Assembly: GCA_904066235.2 (NCBI GenBank)
Contig: CAJFCV020000004.1
Span: 4,712,001-4,776,000 of the forward strand
Source of the DNA: Bursaphelenchus xylophilus
Taxonomy: Eukaryota; Nematoda; Chromadorea; Rhabditida; Aphelenchoididae
Direction of reading: 5' to 3'
DNA length: 64,000 bases
A model generated the notes under the pieces. The model was not told the origin of the DNA and did no database searches. It saw only the letters and a list, made by a program, of their open reading frames with translations. The translations under genes and the position numbers were made by a program. The number at the start of each line of letters is the position of its first letter. Position 1 is the stretch's first letter. Shown here one piece after another: positions 1-11,172 of the stretch.

Positions 1-1631
1 ACTGATTCCACTCTCTGGCATGTCCCGATTACTGTAACAACCGAATCAAGGAAGGATTTCAAGTTTTTGCTATCAAAAAAGGAGGATTCTTTTGTTATTG
101 ATGGCATTTCTGATGGCGAATATATCAAATTGAACGCGGAAACGACGGGCTTCTACAGAGTTCATTACTCGACGAGTCTAATCGATAGATTACTAAAGAA
201 GTATCGGGAGTTGGCCACAGCGGATCGTTTTGGATTGGCCAATGACACTTTTGTTTTGCTGAACGCGGGGAAAACAGAGGCGTTGAGATTCATTGAATTA
301 ATCGAAAATGCCAAAGATGAGAGGGAATACGTCGTTTGGGAAACATTGGACAGTGGAATCGGAAGCTTGGCCAACGTTTTGGCAAGGAATGAGGACGAGA
401 ATTTGAAGAAAAAGTTTGATCAATTTATAATTGGGGTGATGGAGGGGATCGGAGAAGATTTGGGATGGACACCGAAGGAAAGAGAGGGTAAGGAGTACTT
501 GATTTTGATGGTGGGTAGTAGGATATAAGACTTGAGAGGTGGGCGGTTCTTGGTTCGTCATTTTAGCCGTTTCTCCCAGTATTAGATCTGTGGCGAAAAT
601 TTGTTGAGTTTCTCGACTGCCCATGACAAACGATGTCCAAAAGTTTTAGTAATTGATGGGCGGACTATGTAGGTCATTTACACACAATTTGATAAAAATT
701 GAAAAGTGAAATATGGTCCATCTTTATGTCATCATGATCCAGTTTTGTCCACAATTTATGTATTTTTGACCGCTAAATGGCGACTAATTGATCCTCAACT
801 AACTCCGTGTCCTTTCAGGTTCTCAAGTTCCCATCCTCCGATCACTTATTTTGAGCCGTCTCTCCAAATGCGGCCATCAGCCAACAATCTCGACTGCCAT
901 TTCCAAATTCAATGCCCATGTCGCAAATGGATCTCCATTACTGCCAGATCAGCGAGCATTAATTTATTCAACTGTGGCCAGAAATTGTGGAAAAGATGGT
1001 ATTGAGAAGTTGAAAAGGATCTTTGAAACTTGCGGATTCAGCGAAGTCGAGAATGACGTCATCTTTTCCTTAGGACAAGTGCCGGAAAGGGAGTTGTTGA
1101 AGGATGTATTCGAGTATGGAGTGGTCAATGGGAAGGTTAGGAATCAGGTAGGGGAAGAAAATCAAATTTTTTGTTATACTTGAGATAAAAATTTCAGTTT
1201 TTCAAAATTCATCAAGAATGATGTAATTTCAGGACCTTGCTTCGTTCTTTTATGGTGCTGTCACTCATAAAGTAGGACAGGATTATTGTTGGACCTTCTT
1301 CAAAGACAATTTACAACTACTGTTAACCAAATTTGGATCAGTAAACTCAAATCTTTTTCAAAATTCCTTCAAATTAGCGGGAAATCAACAAAGTTCCAAG
1401 CAATTTATCGATGAATTTGAGGTAACTTTGTTAAAATATTGTCGTATTTCCAAGCTTGTTATTTTGCTTTAAGACTTATATTAACACCTTTTTTAGGCAT
1501 TTTGCAAGGCCAATTTCACTGTCGAGCAACAAAAAATTCTGGACCGCCCACTCCGTCAGACTGTGGAATTTATTAGGATCAATGAGAAATTGAGAACCTG
1601 TGAAGATGTACTGAAGCGTGTTTTATTGTAA
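1..1631 (+). CDS. M1 aminopeptidase, puromycin-sensitive type, C-terminal part (5' end outside window)
   Basis: Partial gene, entered in frame at base 1. Exons are 1-487, 819-1147, 1233-1421 and 1497-1631, all in phase, giving 379 residues and a TAA stop. The protein is the C-terminal helical (ERAP1_C) domain of a zinc aminopeptidase. It opens with a TLWHVPITV beta segment and has the family motif GFYRVHYS, then ADRFGLANDTFVL and W-x-P-x-x-REG. The catalytic HEXXH domain must lie upstream of the window. By family these cytosolic exopeptidases trim N-terminal residues; the C. elegans relative is PAM-1, but I cannot separate PAM-1 from paralogs without the catalytic half. An AATAAA poly(A) signal sits at 1664-1669. 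Sequence similarity along all four exons is family-typical and there is no frameshift. Confidence 0.9.
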
Positions 1632-2067
1632 TTTATAGTACTGTAGTTAGATATAAGAATATGAATAAAATTATGACATATCAAAATTTTTTTGGTATTT
1701 ATGACTAAAAAAGAAGGGAAATCATGTATTGGACTTTAACTTTTGAAATGTCTTGCACCTTTTAAAGATCACCGTAATACGTATTGATCGGTCCAAAATA
1801 ACAAAACTAAAGTTGCGGATCTCACCTCGAGTGTAATGCCGTCTTCCCGAGGTACATTTGATCTATTGTCCTTCCCAAAATCACTGTCGGTTATTAATGA
1901 CCCTCAAAATAAATATAATCGCTCAGCTCGTTTCGGTCTCTGATCATTTATCTGACTTCCTTTAGCCATAAAAATAAATTGCTTTGATAAAATAATTTAC
2001 AATTTAAATGTTTCAATAACTGCTGTGCAGAAACTCAACTAACACGCTTTTGATGCTGCAACGGAGA
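1632..2067. other. Intergenic stretch, no gene seen
   Basis: AT-rich spacer after the aminopeptidase gene. It contains the AATAAA at 1664-1669 and no ORF with plausible splice signals. Confidence 0.6.
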
Positions 2068-2502
2068 ACAGGGGAAGTACTCCAAGTGCGACGCTCAGAT
2101 TTTCTTTAAATTTTGCACACACGTCGGGTATGGACTAAATATCAATTCCTGAAAGTTTTAGCTCGGGCTTTTCGATATCTCGGCGCCGCCGAGATATCGA
2201 ACGATTTCTGCCGCCGAGAGAGCACGCTAAATGTGGAGACCGGTCAGAGAGAAAAACGCTTTTTGGCCATAACTTTGGCAGTTTCGTGCGGAAAAATTTG
2301 ATTTTTTGTAGAAACATTATCCTTTACGGTAGAAATAGGCATGAAACTTTTCGTGCCAAAATTCGGCAAAAAGTCCTAAATCTAAAAATCTCGGTTGCTT
2401 CTGCAAAGCTAGGATTCTCGCATATATTTTAGAAAAAATTACTCTGAATTTGTGCCAAATTTCATCAAAATCTGAGCGTCGCACTTGGAGTACTTCCCCT
2501 GT
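2068..2502. mobile_element. 435-bp palindromic MITE (terminal inverted repeat element)
   Basis: Starts ACAGGGGAAGTACTCC and ends with the reverse complement GGAGTACTTCCCCTGT. The inverted similarity continues inward through AAGTGCGACGCTCAGATTTT. The middle holds a perfect 27-bp palindrome (2173-2199, core GATATCTCGGCG and its mirror). No transposase is encoded. Diverged relatives occur at 40817-41222 (clear) and less clearly near 41640-41850 and 59411-59800. A lone TIR lies at 10091-10123. Confidence 0.8.
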
Positions 2503-2939
2503 CAGTTTGGAAACAAACGTTTACAGTATTTTTGAGAAAAAGAAAAGGAAAAATCAGTCTTCGGGGCGGTCGTCACGTTTTCGAGTCGTAAAATTACAAC
2601 TTTCAACCACGCCTTTCCTCACCAACCAAAGACCACTCTGGCTGTCTAAACTACAGTAATAACCATTTGTCATCCCTTCCTTGTCTTCCTTCCTTTCCCT
2701 TCCCCTCACTTCCTTGTCTAATTTTATCTAATTCTACTCGTCCTAATCACCTTCGTCCACCCAATCGCAACCTTTAGAATTCCCCTCCATTCTCATTAAT
2801 CTGTAATACAACTGACCACCTTTCCTTCCGCATACCGTATTTTTTCTTTTCAAATTATTGTAAATCAATTAAGAGTTCGGCTGATGGACAACTTTATCAG
2901 ACAGTTCCTGGTCTCGCCGATCACCGTCTGACTCATTTT
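2503..2939. other. Intergenic stretch upstream of the nuclear receptor gene
   Basis: Contains a long pyrimidine-rich tract (about 2660-2850, many CCTTCC/TTCC runs) and no convincing ORF. It probably includes the promoter of the gene starting at 2940, but I see no clear TATA box. Confidence 0.45.
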
Positions 2940-5080
2940 ATGGCTCCTTATTTAAAGGGAGGGCTCAGACTTTCCGATCAAACTCTTCAACTTTCAATTA
3001 CAATGTTGCAATTGACGAGCAGTACTGGAACCAATGATGGACACGAGCCTTGCTGGATTTGTGGAAGGATGACAAGGATTTTCTGTTATAAAATATTTGT
3101 GTGCTCGGCCTGCACCATGTTTTATCGAAGGTAAATTCGAACATTTTGTGAGAGTTTGAGGCTCAAAGTTTGAAGCCATGGAGTAAAGAGTAAACTTTTG
3201 GCACGATATAAAAAAGTTTTTTGATATTTCGTTTCCCAAGCCGTAAAATGTGAGATTCAAAAGTAGCTGTGCTGCCCCTGAAAATATTTAAATCCTATTT
3301 TTTCAGAAATTTCCGGGCATTTCCTCGCATAAGATGTCGCTTCATCGATGAAAGATGCAATCTCAAATCAGGTAAGCCATGTATTTCTCAGTCCTACGAT
3401 GACGTTTTTTCATTTTCGCCGATAATTTTCGATTATCCTCATTTTTCAGGACCTCGCCGTTTCTGCATGAAATGTCGCCTCCGGGCATGTCGCATGGCCG
3501 GTCTTCGAATGTGGGGAAAGAACCTTGTAGTTCAAGTGAATGGACAGCCAGAAGAAGATACTCCCGAGGAACGCATGAATAACCTGAGCGGACTGTTATT
3601 CTCGGGATCAGATGAGTGTAATATGAGTGAAGAGAGGTGCAGGGAGTATGGGAATGCTTTTGATATTGCTTACGAACCTTCAACCAGCAGTGGATACGAG
3701 AGTTGGGGTGAGGCTGAAGTTGTGGGTGAAAGAGACGGGGACTTGAAGTTCTTGGAAGAGTCCCCGATCAATCTGCCTCATCTGAGGTAAGTTCTAATCC
3801 TATTATTCAATATTTTAGTATTTTTTGCAGGAAAATAGCCACGTAAAAAGCATAAACTTGGGGCTTTTTGGAATTTTAGTGTCCGCGTTTTCCCATTTGT
3901 CATCGTCTCTGGCTAAAAATTTTTGTTGAATATTCGGCAGTCTCGGCAAGTCTTGAGTCGAAATTTTCAGAAAATAATCCAAGGACTAGAAATGATACAA
4001 CTGAAAAATTTAAAGAAAAATGTCTATCAAGATCAACTATTTAAATTTCAGTGATTTTAAGATGTCGTTTCAGAGACATAACCACGCTGTTCCGCCGTTT
4101 CGATGAGCAACAAAAGTTCCTCTCATCGCTCCAACAAAAGTCCGAGCTCCATGACTTCACGTCTTCCATGTTAATTTACATGGATTACGTTCAATTTACG
4201 GAACTTGAGCCCAAAATTTTGAGGTGTGCAGTTCAACTTGTAACGAATTTTTTGTTAAAATTACAAGTAAAAGACGAATTGATCCTCAAGAGAGTCAAGG
4301 GCTTGGCCAATCACATCTCCTGGTATCACAAAATCCTTCAGTCCATCCGCCAATTCCCTCAGGGCATCGATTTTGTCTCGCCGTATACCGGATATTACTG
4401 TAATTTAGTGGATTTGGAGTGCCATTTTGCGGATATTGATGATGACGTGAGTTGTAAATTAAATAAAAGCAGTAATATTTAATTTAAATTGTAGTCGAAG
4501 CTCCGGGAAGTTGTAAAAACAGTCGCTCCATTCTTCAAACAATTCCACAGTATCCTCAACGAAGGGAGGGAATTGAAAATTCATCCAGTAGAGGTCGCAT
4601 TTCTTGTTGGAAAAGTTATTTTAGAAACTGGTAAGGTAAAAAATTTCTGATAAATACACACACATTTCAGTGGGAAATGTAAATTTCATGGTATCGTCGT
4701 ATCACCACCATCTTCACAATGAATTTTCGGGGTATAATAAAGCCTCAGGACATAATTTGGGAAGGTTGCAAAAGATTTTGGGATTTGGAGAGAAGTTAAA
4801 GGTAAAATACCTTTTTTAAACTGCGGAATCATTTGATTTGGGGGTATCAGGGATTTCAAATGTCAGAGAAAAAGACCTTTTCAGTCATAGATCGGTGAAT
4901 TTTGCGGGGAAAATGATTGTTTTGAAGATTCTAAAGTGTTTTCAGAAAATGGTCCTACACTGCGAATGTATAAACTCAGTAGTGCTCGCCTATTCTCAAG
5001 ACTCTTACATCCCGATGTACAATGAGATACCCGATCATTTCGTTTACCAATTCATTACTATGTACAGAAAACGTAATTAA
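2940..5080 (+). CDS. Divergent nuclear hormone receptor (NHR family)
   Basis: Seven exons: 2940-3130, 3307-3371, 3450-3786, 4074-4446, 4495-4630, 4671-4801 and 4946-5080, all phase-consistent, 455 aa. The DNA-binding domain has both C4 zinc fingers. Finger 1 is CWICGRMTRIFCYKIFVCSAC followed by TMFYRR. Finger 2 is C-x6-C-x9-C-x2-C (CRFIDERC ... CMKC), leading into RLRACRMAGL. A linker rich in acidic and Ser residues (about residues 115-195) precedes an alpha-helical ligand-binding-like region. Family members are nuclear ligand- or orphan-type transcription factors, greatly expanded in nematodes; I cannot assign a C. elegans ortholog. The P-box region (CSACTMFYRR) departs from the usual CxxCKxFFRR. 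An in-frame ATG at 3003 would shorten the N-terminus by 21 residues. The stop codon overlaps that of the convergent gene. Confidence 0.88.
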
Positions 5081-6949
5081 TTCAGACATTTCTTTTCCAA
5101 TGCCCCGTACCAACTGTTAAATACATCTCGAATTATCGTTTCCTTGTCCCCATCGATTGTTTTGAGAGATCTCTTGATGTCTTCATACAACTTCTCGAAG
5201 ATTGGAAACACTCCGTTCTCTTGTTTGAATCTCCGATACTTCAAGTTTCCTAAAATAATATTATATTTTCAAAAACTTAATTTTCATAAATTGAAAATAA
5301 TTCCTTTGTCTCTTACCTCTGTCCACAGTGAGCATCAAAATCTTAGTTGCTTCATTTCTTCCCCTCCGATCTCCCGGTTTTAAATAAGGCCGGATGTAAA
5401 TAAAGTTCTGATAATCCGACGACTTTTTGTAGATATCAACTGGGCCTTTGATGCCATAAATAATATCTCCCAGAGTCTCTGGATGTACCAGGAATTGAGA
5501 TATTCTTTCATCGTAATACGCTACCTAAAATTTATTCCGAGATTTATACGAGCAATGGCGGATTTTTTGGGGGCTTATGTCATCTTTTCCCATTGCCCCA
5601 ACAAAAAAATTAGTTGAAAATTTTAGCTCTCCTTGCAAGCCGTAACCTACAATTTTAGCCAGTCTATACCAAGCCTAGATATTGTATGTCTGCAAAATCT
5701 CAATGTAATCGGAACTTTGTTTTGCCAGTTACGACCGTTTTTACTTACTCTTCCCGTAAAAATGTCATGGATAATATAATCGTTTATTATCTCCCATCCA
5801 ACTTTTCCGTTGCTCGATTTCTCTTCGAATACTACATCATCTGTATCTATATTGTATATTCGAATAAAATCTAAACAAGAATTACCTTCGTATAAAGTAC
5901 AATATGAAAAATAAGGATAGTGTCACAAAACTTACTTGTTTTGACAAAAACACATCTGATCTTCGGGAGAAAATCAATAATATGGAAAGCATTGTAAGGG
6001 ATCATCCATTTTTTCTTCTCCCTTACATCCATCAGGTACAATATGTTATTTTCTCCATGTAAAAACGTAAACTCCGTATTTCGGGCGTTCCGAAAGCTTT
6101 CCGGAAGACAGATTGGGTTGTCTGGAAGTCCAACATTTGCAGTCCATTCGTATGGAAAATAAGGGCTGTGGATGGTATCATTGTGACGAAAGTGGCCTCT
6201 CCAAATATGCCCATCAAAGGAGGTTACCGTGTGGATTACGGTATTCGAATCAATGTCAATAAATTTTATTGTTAGTGAATCCATATGCTGTAAAAATTAT
6301 TTGCTTATTGAAGCTCGTATAATATTTTACCTGTAGAACCAAAGTTTTCCCTCGATTTATCAGATTGACCATAAGAATTCGAGAGGTAATAGGGATATAT
6401 TTGAGGTATTTCTCGGACAAATCAAAGCCCGTGATGAGAATAAAGGTCTCGAAAACAAGACCAAACCGATCACTGTCCTTGCAGTAAATAAAACGCCCGC
6501 AGGCGTTGATGTGGTAGAGATGGTGCAGTCTGAAATTAAATCATGAATTTTTTAGGGGATAATGAATAACTGAGTAATTTCTGCAAGAGCGATGATTGTC
6601 ATAACCTTGCCAATTTTTAAGTGAAAGATTTGTTTAAACTCTTGAAAATTGCCATCACCGAAATTGAAATAAAGAGAGAGAACTTACTGATTGCAAGCCT
6701 GAAACCAGCTCTCCCCCGGCAATCTGCACAGCTGATTATCCAAACAGAGCTTTTTGTAATCCAAACTTGGTTTCATAATGTAATAAAAGAAGGAATTACT
6801 CATGGAAAGACTCGAAATTACATTGAGATCCGCACATTCATCCGTTATATTACGCCAAATCTAAAAAATATGAGTCTTCCATGTTTAAATACATCAAAAT
6901 TAGATTACATTACACTTACATCAGCTGTTAATCGCCAATTCTCTTCCAT
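5077..6949 (-). CDS. Hypothetical protein, possible N-terminal F-box
   Basis: Seven exons on the minus strand: 6920-6949, 6688-6860, 6331-6529, 5936-6287, 5749-5870, 5317-5524 and 5077-5249, all in phase, 418 aa, starting MEENWRLTADIWRNITDECA. Residues 11-40 (IWRNITDECADLNVISSLSM, then an aromatic stretch) have the W/L-x-x-I ... L-x-x-L-S-x-S pattern of an F-box, which would tether a substrate receptor to an SCF ubiquitin ligase. The rest looks like repeated beta strands (for example TVIHTVTSFDGHIWRG, NNILYLMDVREKKKW, FIRIYNIDTDDVVFEE), as in a propeller-like F-box-associated region, but I recognise no repeat family. The final helical segment ends EKKCLN. No signal peptide or membrane span is seen. 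Gene structure is firm; the F-box call is weak. It converges on and overlaps the receptor gene. Confidence 0.75.
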
Positions 6950-7233
6950 CTAAAAGAAGTTTGCCCTGAGGCTAATTTCTCCCATCCTTTCTTCGAAAAG
7001 AGTGTTCTTTTCTCCTTTTCACTCTTTTTAAACTGTCAGAGAGCATTACTCATCGGGGGCTTATGTGTTTTTTCAAACGCCGATTTCAGTCTCCGAATTA
7101 TTTTAAAATTTATTTTTTGGAGGTCAGACGTGGTTCTACACATCATAAAGGAAAGTAAATTTACAAATACAAATGGAAATTTTGTCGGAAAAAAACGCTT
7201 TCAAGGATAGGGCATCACAATGATTTCCAAGAG
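6950..7233. other. Upstream region of the possible F-box gene
   Basis: Non-coding. Contains TTGCCCTGAGGCT (the GCCCTGAGGC motif at 6963-6972), which recurs through the window's non-coding DNA. No TATA box is evident. Confidence 0.4.
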
Positions 7234-7536
7234 TTAAATTTCAATCAATACGTATATAAAGATCGCTTTTACAAAATACGCAAACAAATAAATCAGAGTT
7301 TTCAAGTATTGGATGTATTGTTTATGAGTTTTTCTCATCAACTGTCGACTAGATGTCTTCGCTTCAGCAGGTAAATTACTCTCAAGTGATGACCGTAATC
7401 TTTGCCTTATCCAGAGTTCACAACTCCTGCAAATCACAAGTGACAGGATGTTTTCAGCCCAATCTCCGATGCTTGATCGTTGCACTTCCTCACCATCCTT
7501 TAAATCAGTTCTTAACGACCAATCGTCCAATCTCAT
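7234..7536 (-). CDS. Possible small membrane protein (single ORF, weak)
   Basis: Uninterrupted 100-codon ATG-to-TAA frame on the minus strand beginning MRLDDWSLRTDLKDGEEVQR. The last 27 residues (IQYLKTLIYLFAYFVKAIFI and onward) would form one transmembrane helix, which suggests a tail-anchored protein if real. I recognise no family. The frame opposite is also partly open, no splice partners are obvious, and a single 300-bp ORF could be chance. It may be an exon of something larger or not coding. Confidence 0.25.
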   Translation of the reverse strand: MRLDDWSLRTDLKDGEEVQRSSIGDWAENILSLVICRSCELWIRQRLRSSLESNLPAEAKTSSRQLMRKTHKQYIQYLKTLIYLFAYFVKAIFIYVLIEI

Positions 7537-8336
7537 GTGAACTTGTCGACAGGTCTAGAGCACACTTGCAGTCCATTTGTTTTCTGTTTTTGCAGCTTCA
7601 TTAACGTCGCCTTTAATCAGCATTAAAGGCCTTAAAAAGGGGACAGATTTGGTCGGATTTCGAGTCATCAGATTTTGTTTTGGCAGTTATGTTTATCGTG
7701 GAAAATATTATATTTTATAATCAGATTTACAAATAAAAATAAATCTTGCCGGTTCTTTGTTTTGAGGGGCTACTAATTAAGCGGAAAACTGCATAAGAGA
7801 ACGTCACTTGTTTTGACTGAGGGCCTTATATTGTAATCATGCAATTAGAGGCCTTTCAGACTAAATTTCTTGGATTTGAAGTCAAGTGAAGTAGATTTTA
7901 ACGGCTATTTTTAAACAGTTTTCGTTTGCAGAATACACGTCATTGATCTTGTTTAGTATCAGGCACAATCAGACCGAGCATTAGACCCCTCGGGCACTCA
8001 CTTTAGAACTGATTTTTTGGAGAAAATACGATTAGCCGGGGAATTGGATAAAAAAGATAGAAGGACTGGGGTTTCGAGGGGTCGGGGGAGTTTGGATTGG
8101 GTTTATCGGGATTATCTTGTACTACTCACAAGATGATTTTATAAATTTACAAAATGGATGTTTTAGGCAAACTCATAAGAGGTTTTTTATTCTCAAAGTT
8201 CTCAAGCTTTCGCGCAAAACGTTGGCTAGAATTCTATCATAGAATCTTGCACACCATTTTACAACTAGAATAATCTAGAATGGAAATTTTGGTCGCTCTT
8301 GTACACTTTCTCCACGTTTTTTGTGAGACCCTGTAC
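7537..8336. other. Intergenic, no gene seen
   Basis: AT-rich. A perfect short hairpin (GCCTTTAAT, 4-nt loop, ATTAAAGGC) sits at 7609-7630. Nothing else recognisable. Confidence 0.5.
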
Positions 8337-9919
8337 TACCGTGTAATCACGCAATTTTGAGGTAAAAATAATAAAACTACACTTTTATCACGCTACTTTC
8401 CATCAAATGAACTTTGTTCGTAGTGGAATCGACAGTCATCGCGTGGATATACGAAAATTTCACTTTCACATTGCTCAATTTATTTTCCTTAATTTTTTAA
8501 AAAATTTTTGCACTAATCCTGGAGCTACTTTCCAAGTCTCGCAAACTTGTGCACCCGCTTTTTTTCACAGCAATTCTGACAATTTTTCCACATTTTTTAT
8601 TAATTTTTTCGCAAATAAACTTGGATTTTTCATTTTCCCACATCTAAATTTTTTCACTGCGTCTTTGTAAATACTTGAGTTACAGTAATCTTCACATTTG
8701 TAGTCAAATTAATTTTAAATTCAAAACACTTGAGATGGAGGACTTATTAGCAATCGACTATTTCAGCAGGGTTTTTTTACACCTGTAAGTGCAAAAATTA
8801 ATAAAAAACGGGATACATAGTGTTTGACTAGTTTATTGGGAGTTTTGAAAGTAATGTCCAGCATTTTTATGGTCCGAGGGAATTTTGGGAGAACGTAATC
8901 TGCGTTTTGACGGCTAAATGAAGAGTTAGGTTCGGAAAATATAATGTTAGAAAAACATGGAACAAAAATTCATTAAAATGCTTACAAAAAGGGAATTTTC
9001 TCTGACCGATCTCCTCATTTCCCAAAGTTTCTCATCAAAACGTGTATTTTTCCAAATTTTTTTCTTTTCCGAACAAAATTACAATTTTTCTTTTCATTTT
9101 TTGTATTCTTCAATTTTTGATTTTTTTTCTAAAAATGGGATTTTTTAATTTTCCAAAAATGCTGACAATTCCACTCCCATTTTATGGCCGAAAATAAGCC
9201 CCCAACTTTTAAGCCCCGGTTACTCGAAATCGCGGAAAGTCCATGCCCTTCCGATGAATTCAAATTATTCGTATAATCGAGTGTCCGAAAAATAGAAACC
9301 AATGGCCAAAACAAAAACATCCTTTTTTTTAATTCCCCTTACCTTTTTCGGAATAATGGCCTGTGAGTTCCTTGGGTGCATATTTAATGTACAAATCTCT
9401 TCCAAAAAGATATTTTCGGAGACTTTTTGGACTTTTAATTGAACGTCGCCTCAGGGCATGACGCTTAATTTTTGGCATTTTAAAAATTTCAAACGCGTAT
9501 TTTCGATGAGTTTTAGAGTTGGTTTTAATATTTTGAAATAAAAAGTGTTCAACTTGTTCCGATCCTACTTTTGAGCCGTTTTATCTTGTAAATGTCACTC
9601 AAATCCCTGAAATCCGATACCCAAAATCGTATGGTATATGGAAATCAGAAGACGAGGGGGCGTTCGGGAAGTTATTTACGACCTAAACTTTGTTCTAAGT
9701 CAGAGAACAAAAGTTACAGTAATTAAAAAAAAACTGGTTGTTATTTTAAAGAGAAATATTGCTATTGGAACTCAAAAAAGCTCCGAGCGCATTTACAAAT
9801 TTTAGTTACTGCATATCCACGCGATGATTGTCGATTCAAGAGTTCACTCTTTGGAAAGTGGCGTGGTAAAAGTTTAATTTTTTTTATTTTTACTTCAAAA
9901 TTGCGTGATTATACGGTAA
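8337..9919. mobile_element. 1.6-kb non-autonomous element with about 115-bp inverted repeats
   Basis: Left end TACCGTGTAATCACGCAATT, right end the diverged mirror AATTGCGTGATTATACGGTA. The inverted match continues inward past ACTTTTATCACGC / GCGTGGTAAAAGT to ATCGACAGTCATCGCGTGGA / TCCACGCGATGATTGTCGAT (about 8337-8452 and 9808-9919). The interior is AT-rich with no transposase-like ORF. The arms differ by scattered substitutions, so the copy is old. Superfamily is unknown; no clear target-site duplication was found. Confidence 0.7.
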
Positions 9920-11172
9920 TATAAGGGCAACATTCCCATTCTACATTCTGCTGAGTTTGTTAGCAAGATGTTACTACAAAATTTTAACCATATGTTTTTA
10001 AGTTTCGTACTGAGAATAGTCGTTTTTTATGGGTTAGGAGTCTTGCATAGCAAAAAATTTGTCTAAATCTGTGTCAAGATTGATCAAAATGTGACTTGGA
10101 GTACTTCCGCTGTCAGTTTAAAACTCCAAATATTTGCTTTTTTACTTTTCAGACGTTTTTTTTATAGAATCCTCTTCCAGAAGGCCGGGGATTCAAGTGG
10201 ATTCAGAAAACTGATTCAGAACAAATATGAAATCGGATATCCAAAAATATAGATCGTTTTGAAGTCTTGCCCGGAGGGCGTTTAAGACAATTGTCGAAAA
10301 AAACATTGGACATTTGAAATGGCCAGATTTAATGGCCAAGTTGGACCTCTTAACGAGTCAAGGGATTTGGAACAGGTTGTTAATCGTATTTAGAAAAAAT
10401 CTGGAGTGTATTTAGAGGGTGGGAAAGTTTACGTCAGATTTATATTCTTTTAGGTAGTTTGATGAAAAGAAACGTGTGTAAATGTTGAGTTAATGGATTA
10501 AATGTGCCGGAAATGATGATTAACCGCAATAGAACCACGTATGATTGTTTTGTCGCATCATAACGTTTCATTAAAGAGACAACATATCCCGTATATTGAT
10601 GATTAATGGTTTAAAATACGTAATGTTGCTCTCAAAAGAACATATGCCCTGAGGCAATGTTCTCCAAACACTTGTCATGTCCTCTTGTCATTGCAAATTC
10701 CTCACCTAAAATGCGATCAGAGTCTTTTCAACTTCCCAAATCACCGTTCGTTCTCTATTTTGAGTATCTTTTACACCTTCCAGTACAACTTTTCCTTTTT
10801 TTCCCCATAAATCAGCAAAAAACCGCTTCAAATGTCATTAAAATCATCGTTTATCGCCCTCGTTTATCGCTTTATTGATTACCCAAACGATTGTGTCAAC
10901 ATGACTTGACAGCTGTTCCGAGGTTTTCCCATCATAAGATTACTGCTTAAGGGCTCTTTACTCGTTTCGAAAGCCTTTATTTTTTAAAATTTGTGCCTAA
11001 AATACGAACATTACCCTTTGATTTTTCGATATTTAAAATTGGGAAGCAGTCTGTTTTTTTCAGATATTTGTGGTTTTGAGACGTGCCCTGAGGCTGTCAA
11101 TCAATTAGGTTAAGTAAAACCCCTCAGGGCAAGAGATCCAACCCCCACCGACAACGGAGGCCAAATCATTCG
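9920..11172. other. Intergenic region with a lone MITE end and three GCCCTGAGGC-type motifs
   Basis: 10091-10123 (ACTTGGAGTACTTCCGCTGT then CAGTTT) matches the right end of the 2068-2502 MITE but lacks a partner, so it is a solo or truncated end. The motif GCCCTGAGGC or its relative occurs at 10646-10655, 11085-11094 and 11121-11130, the last two within 100 bp of the next gene's start codon. No ORF is convincing. Confidence 0.5.
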
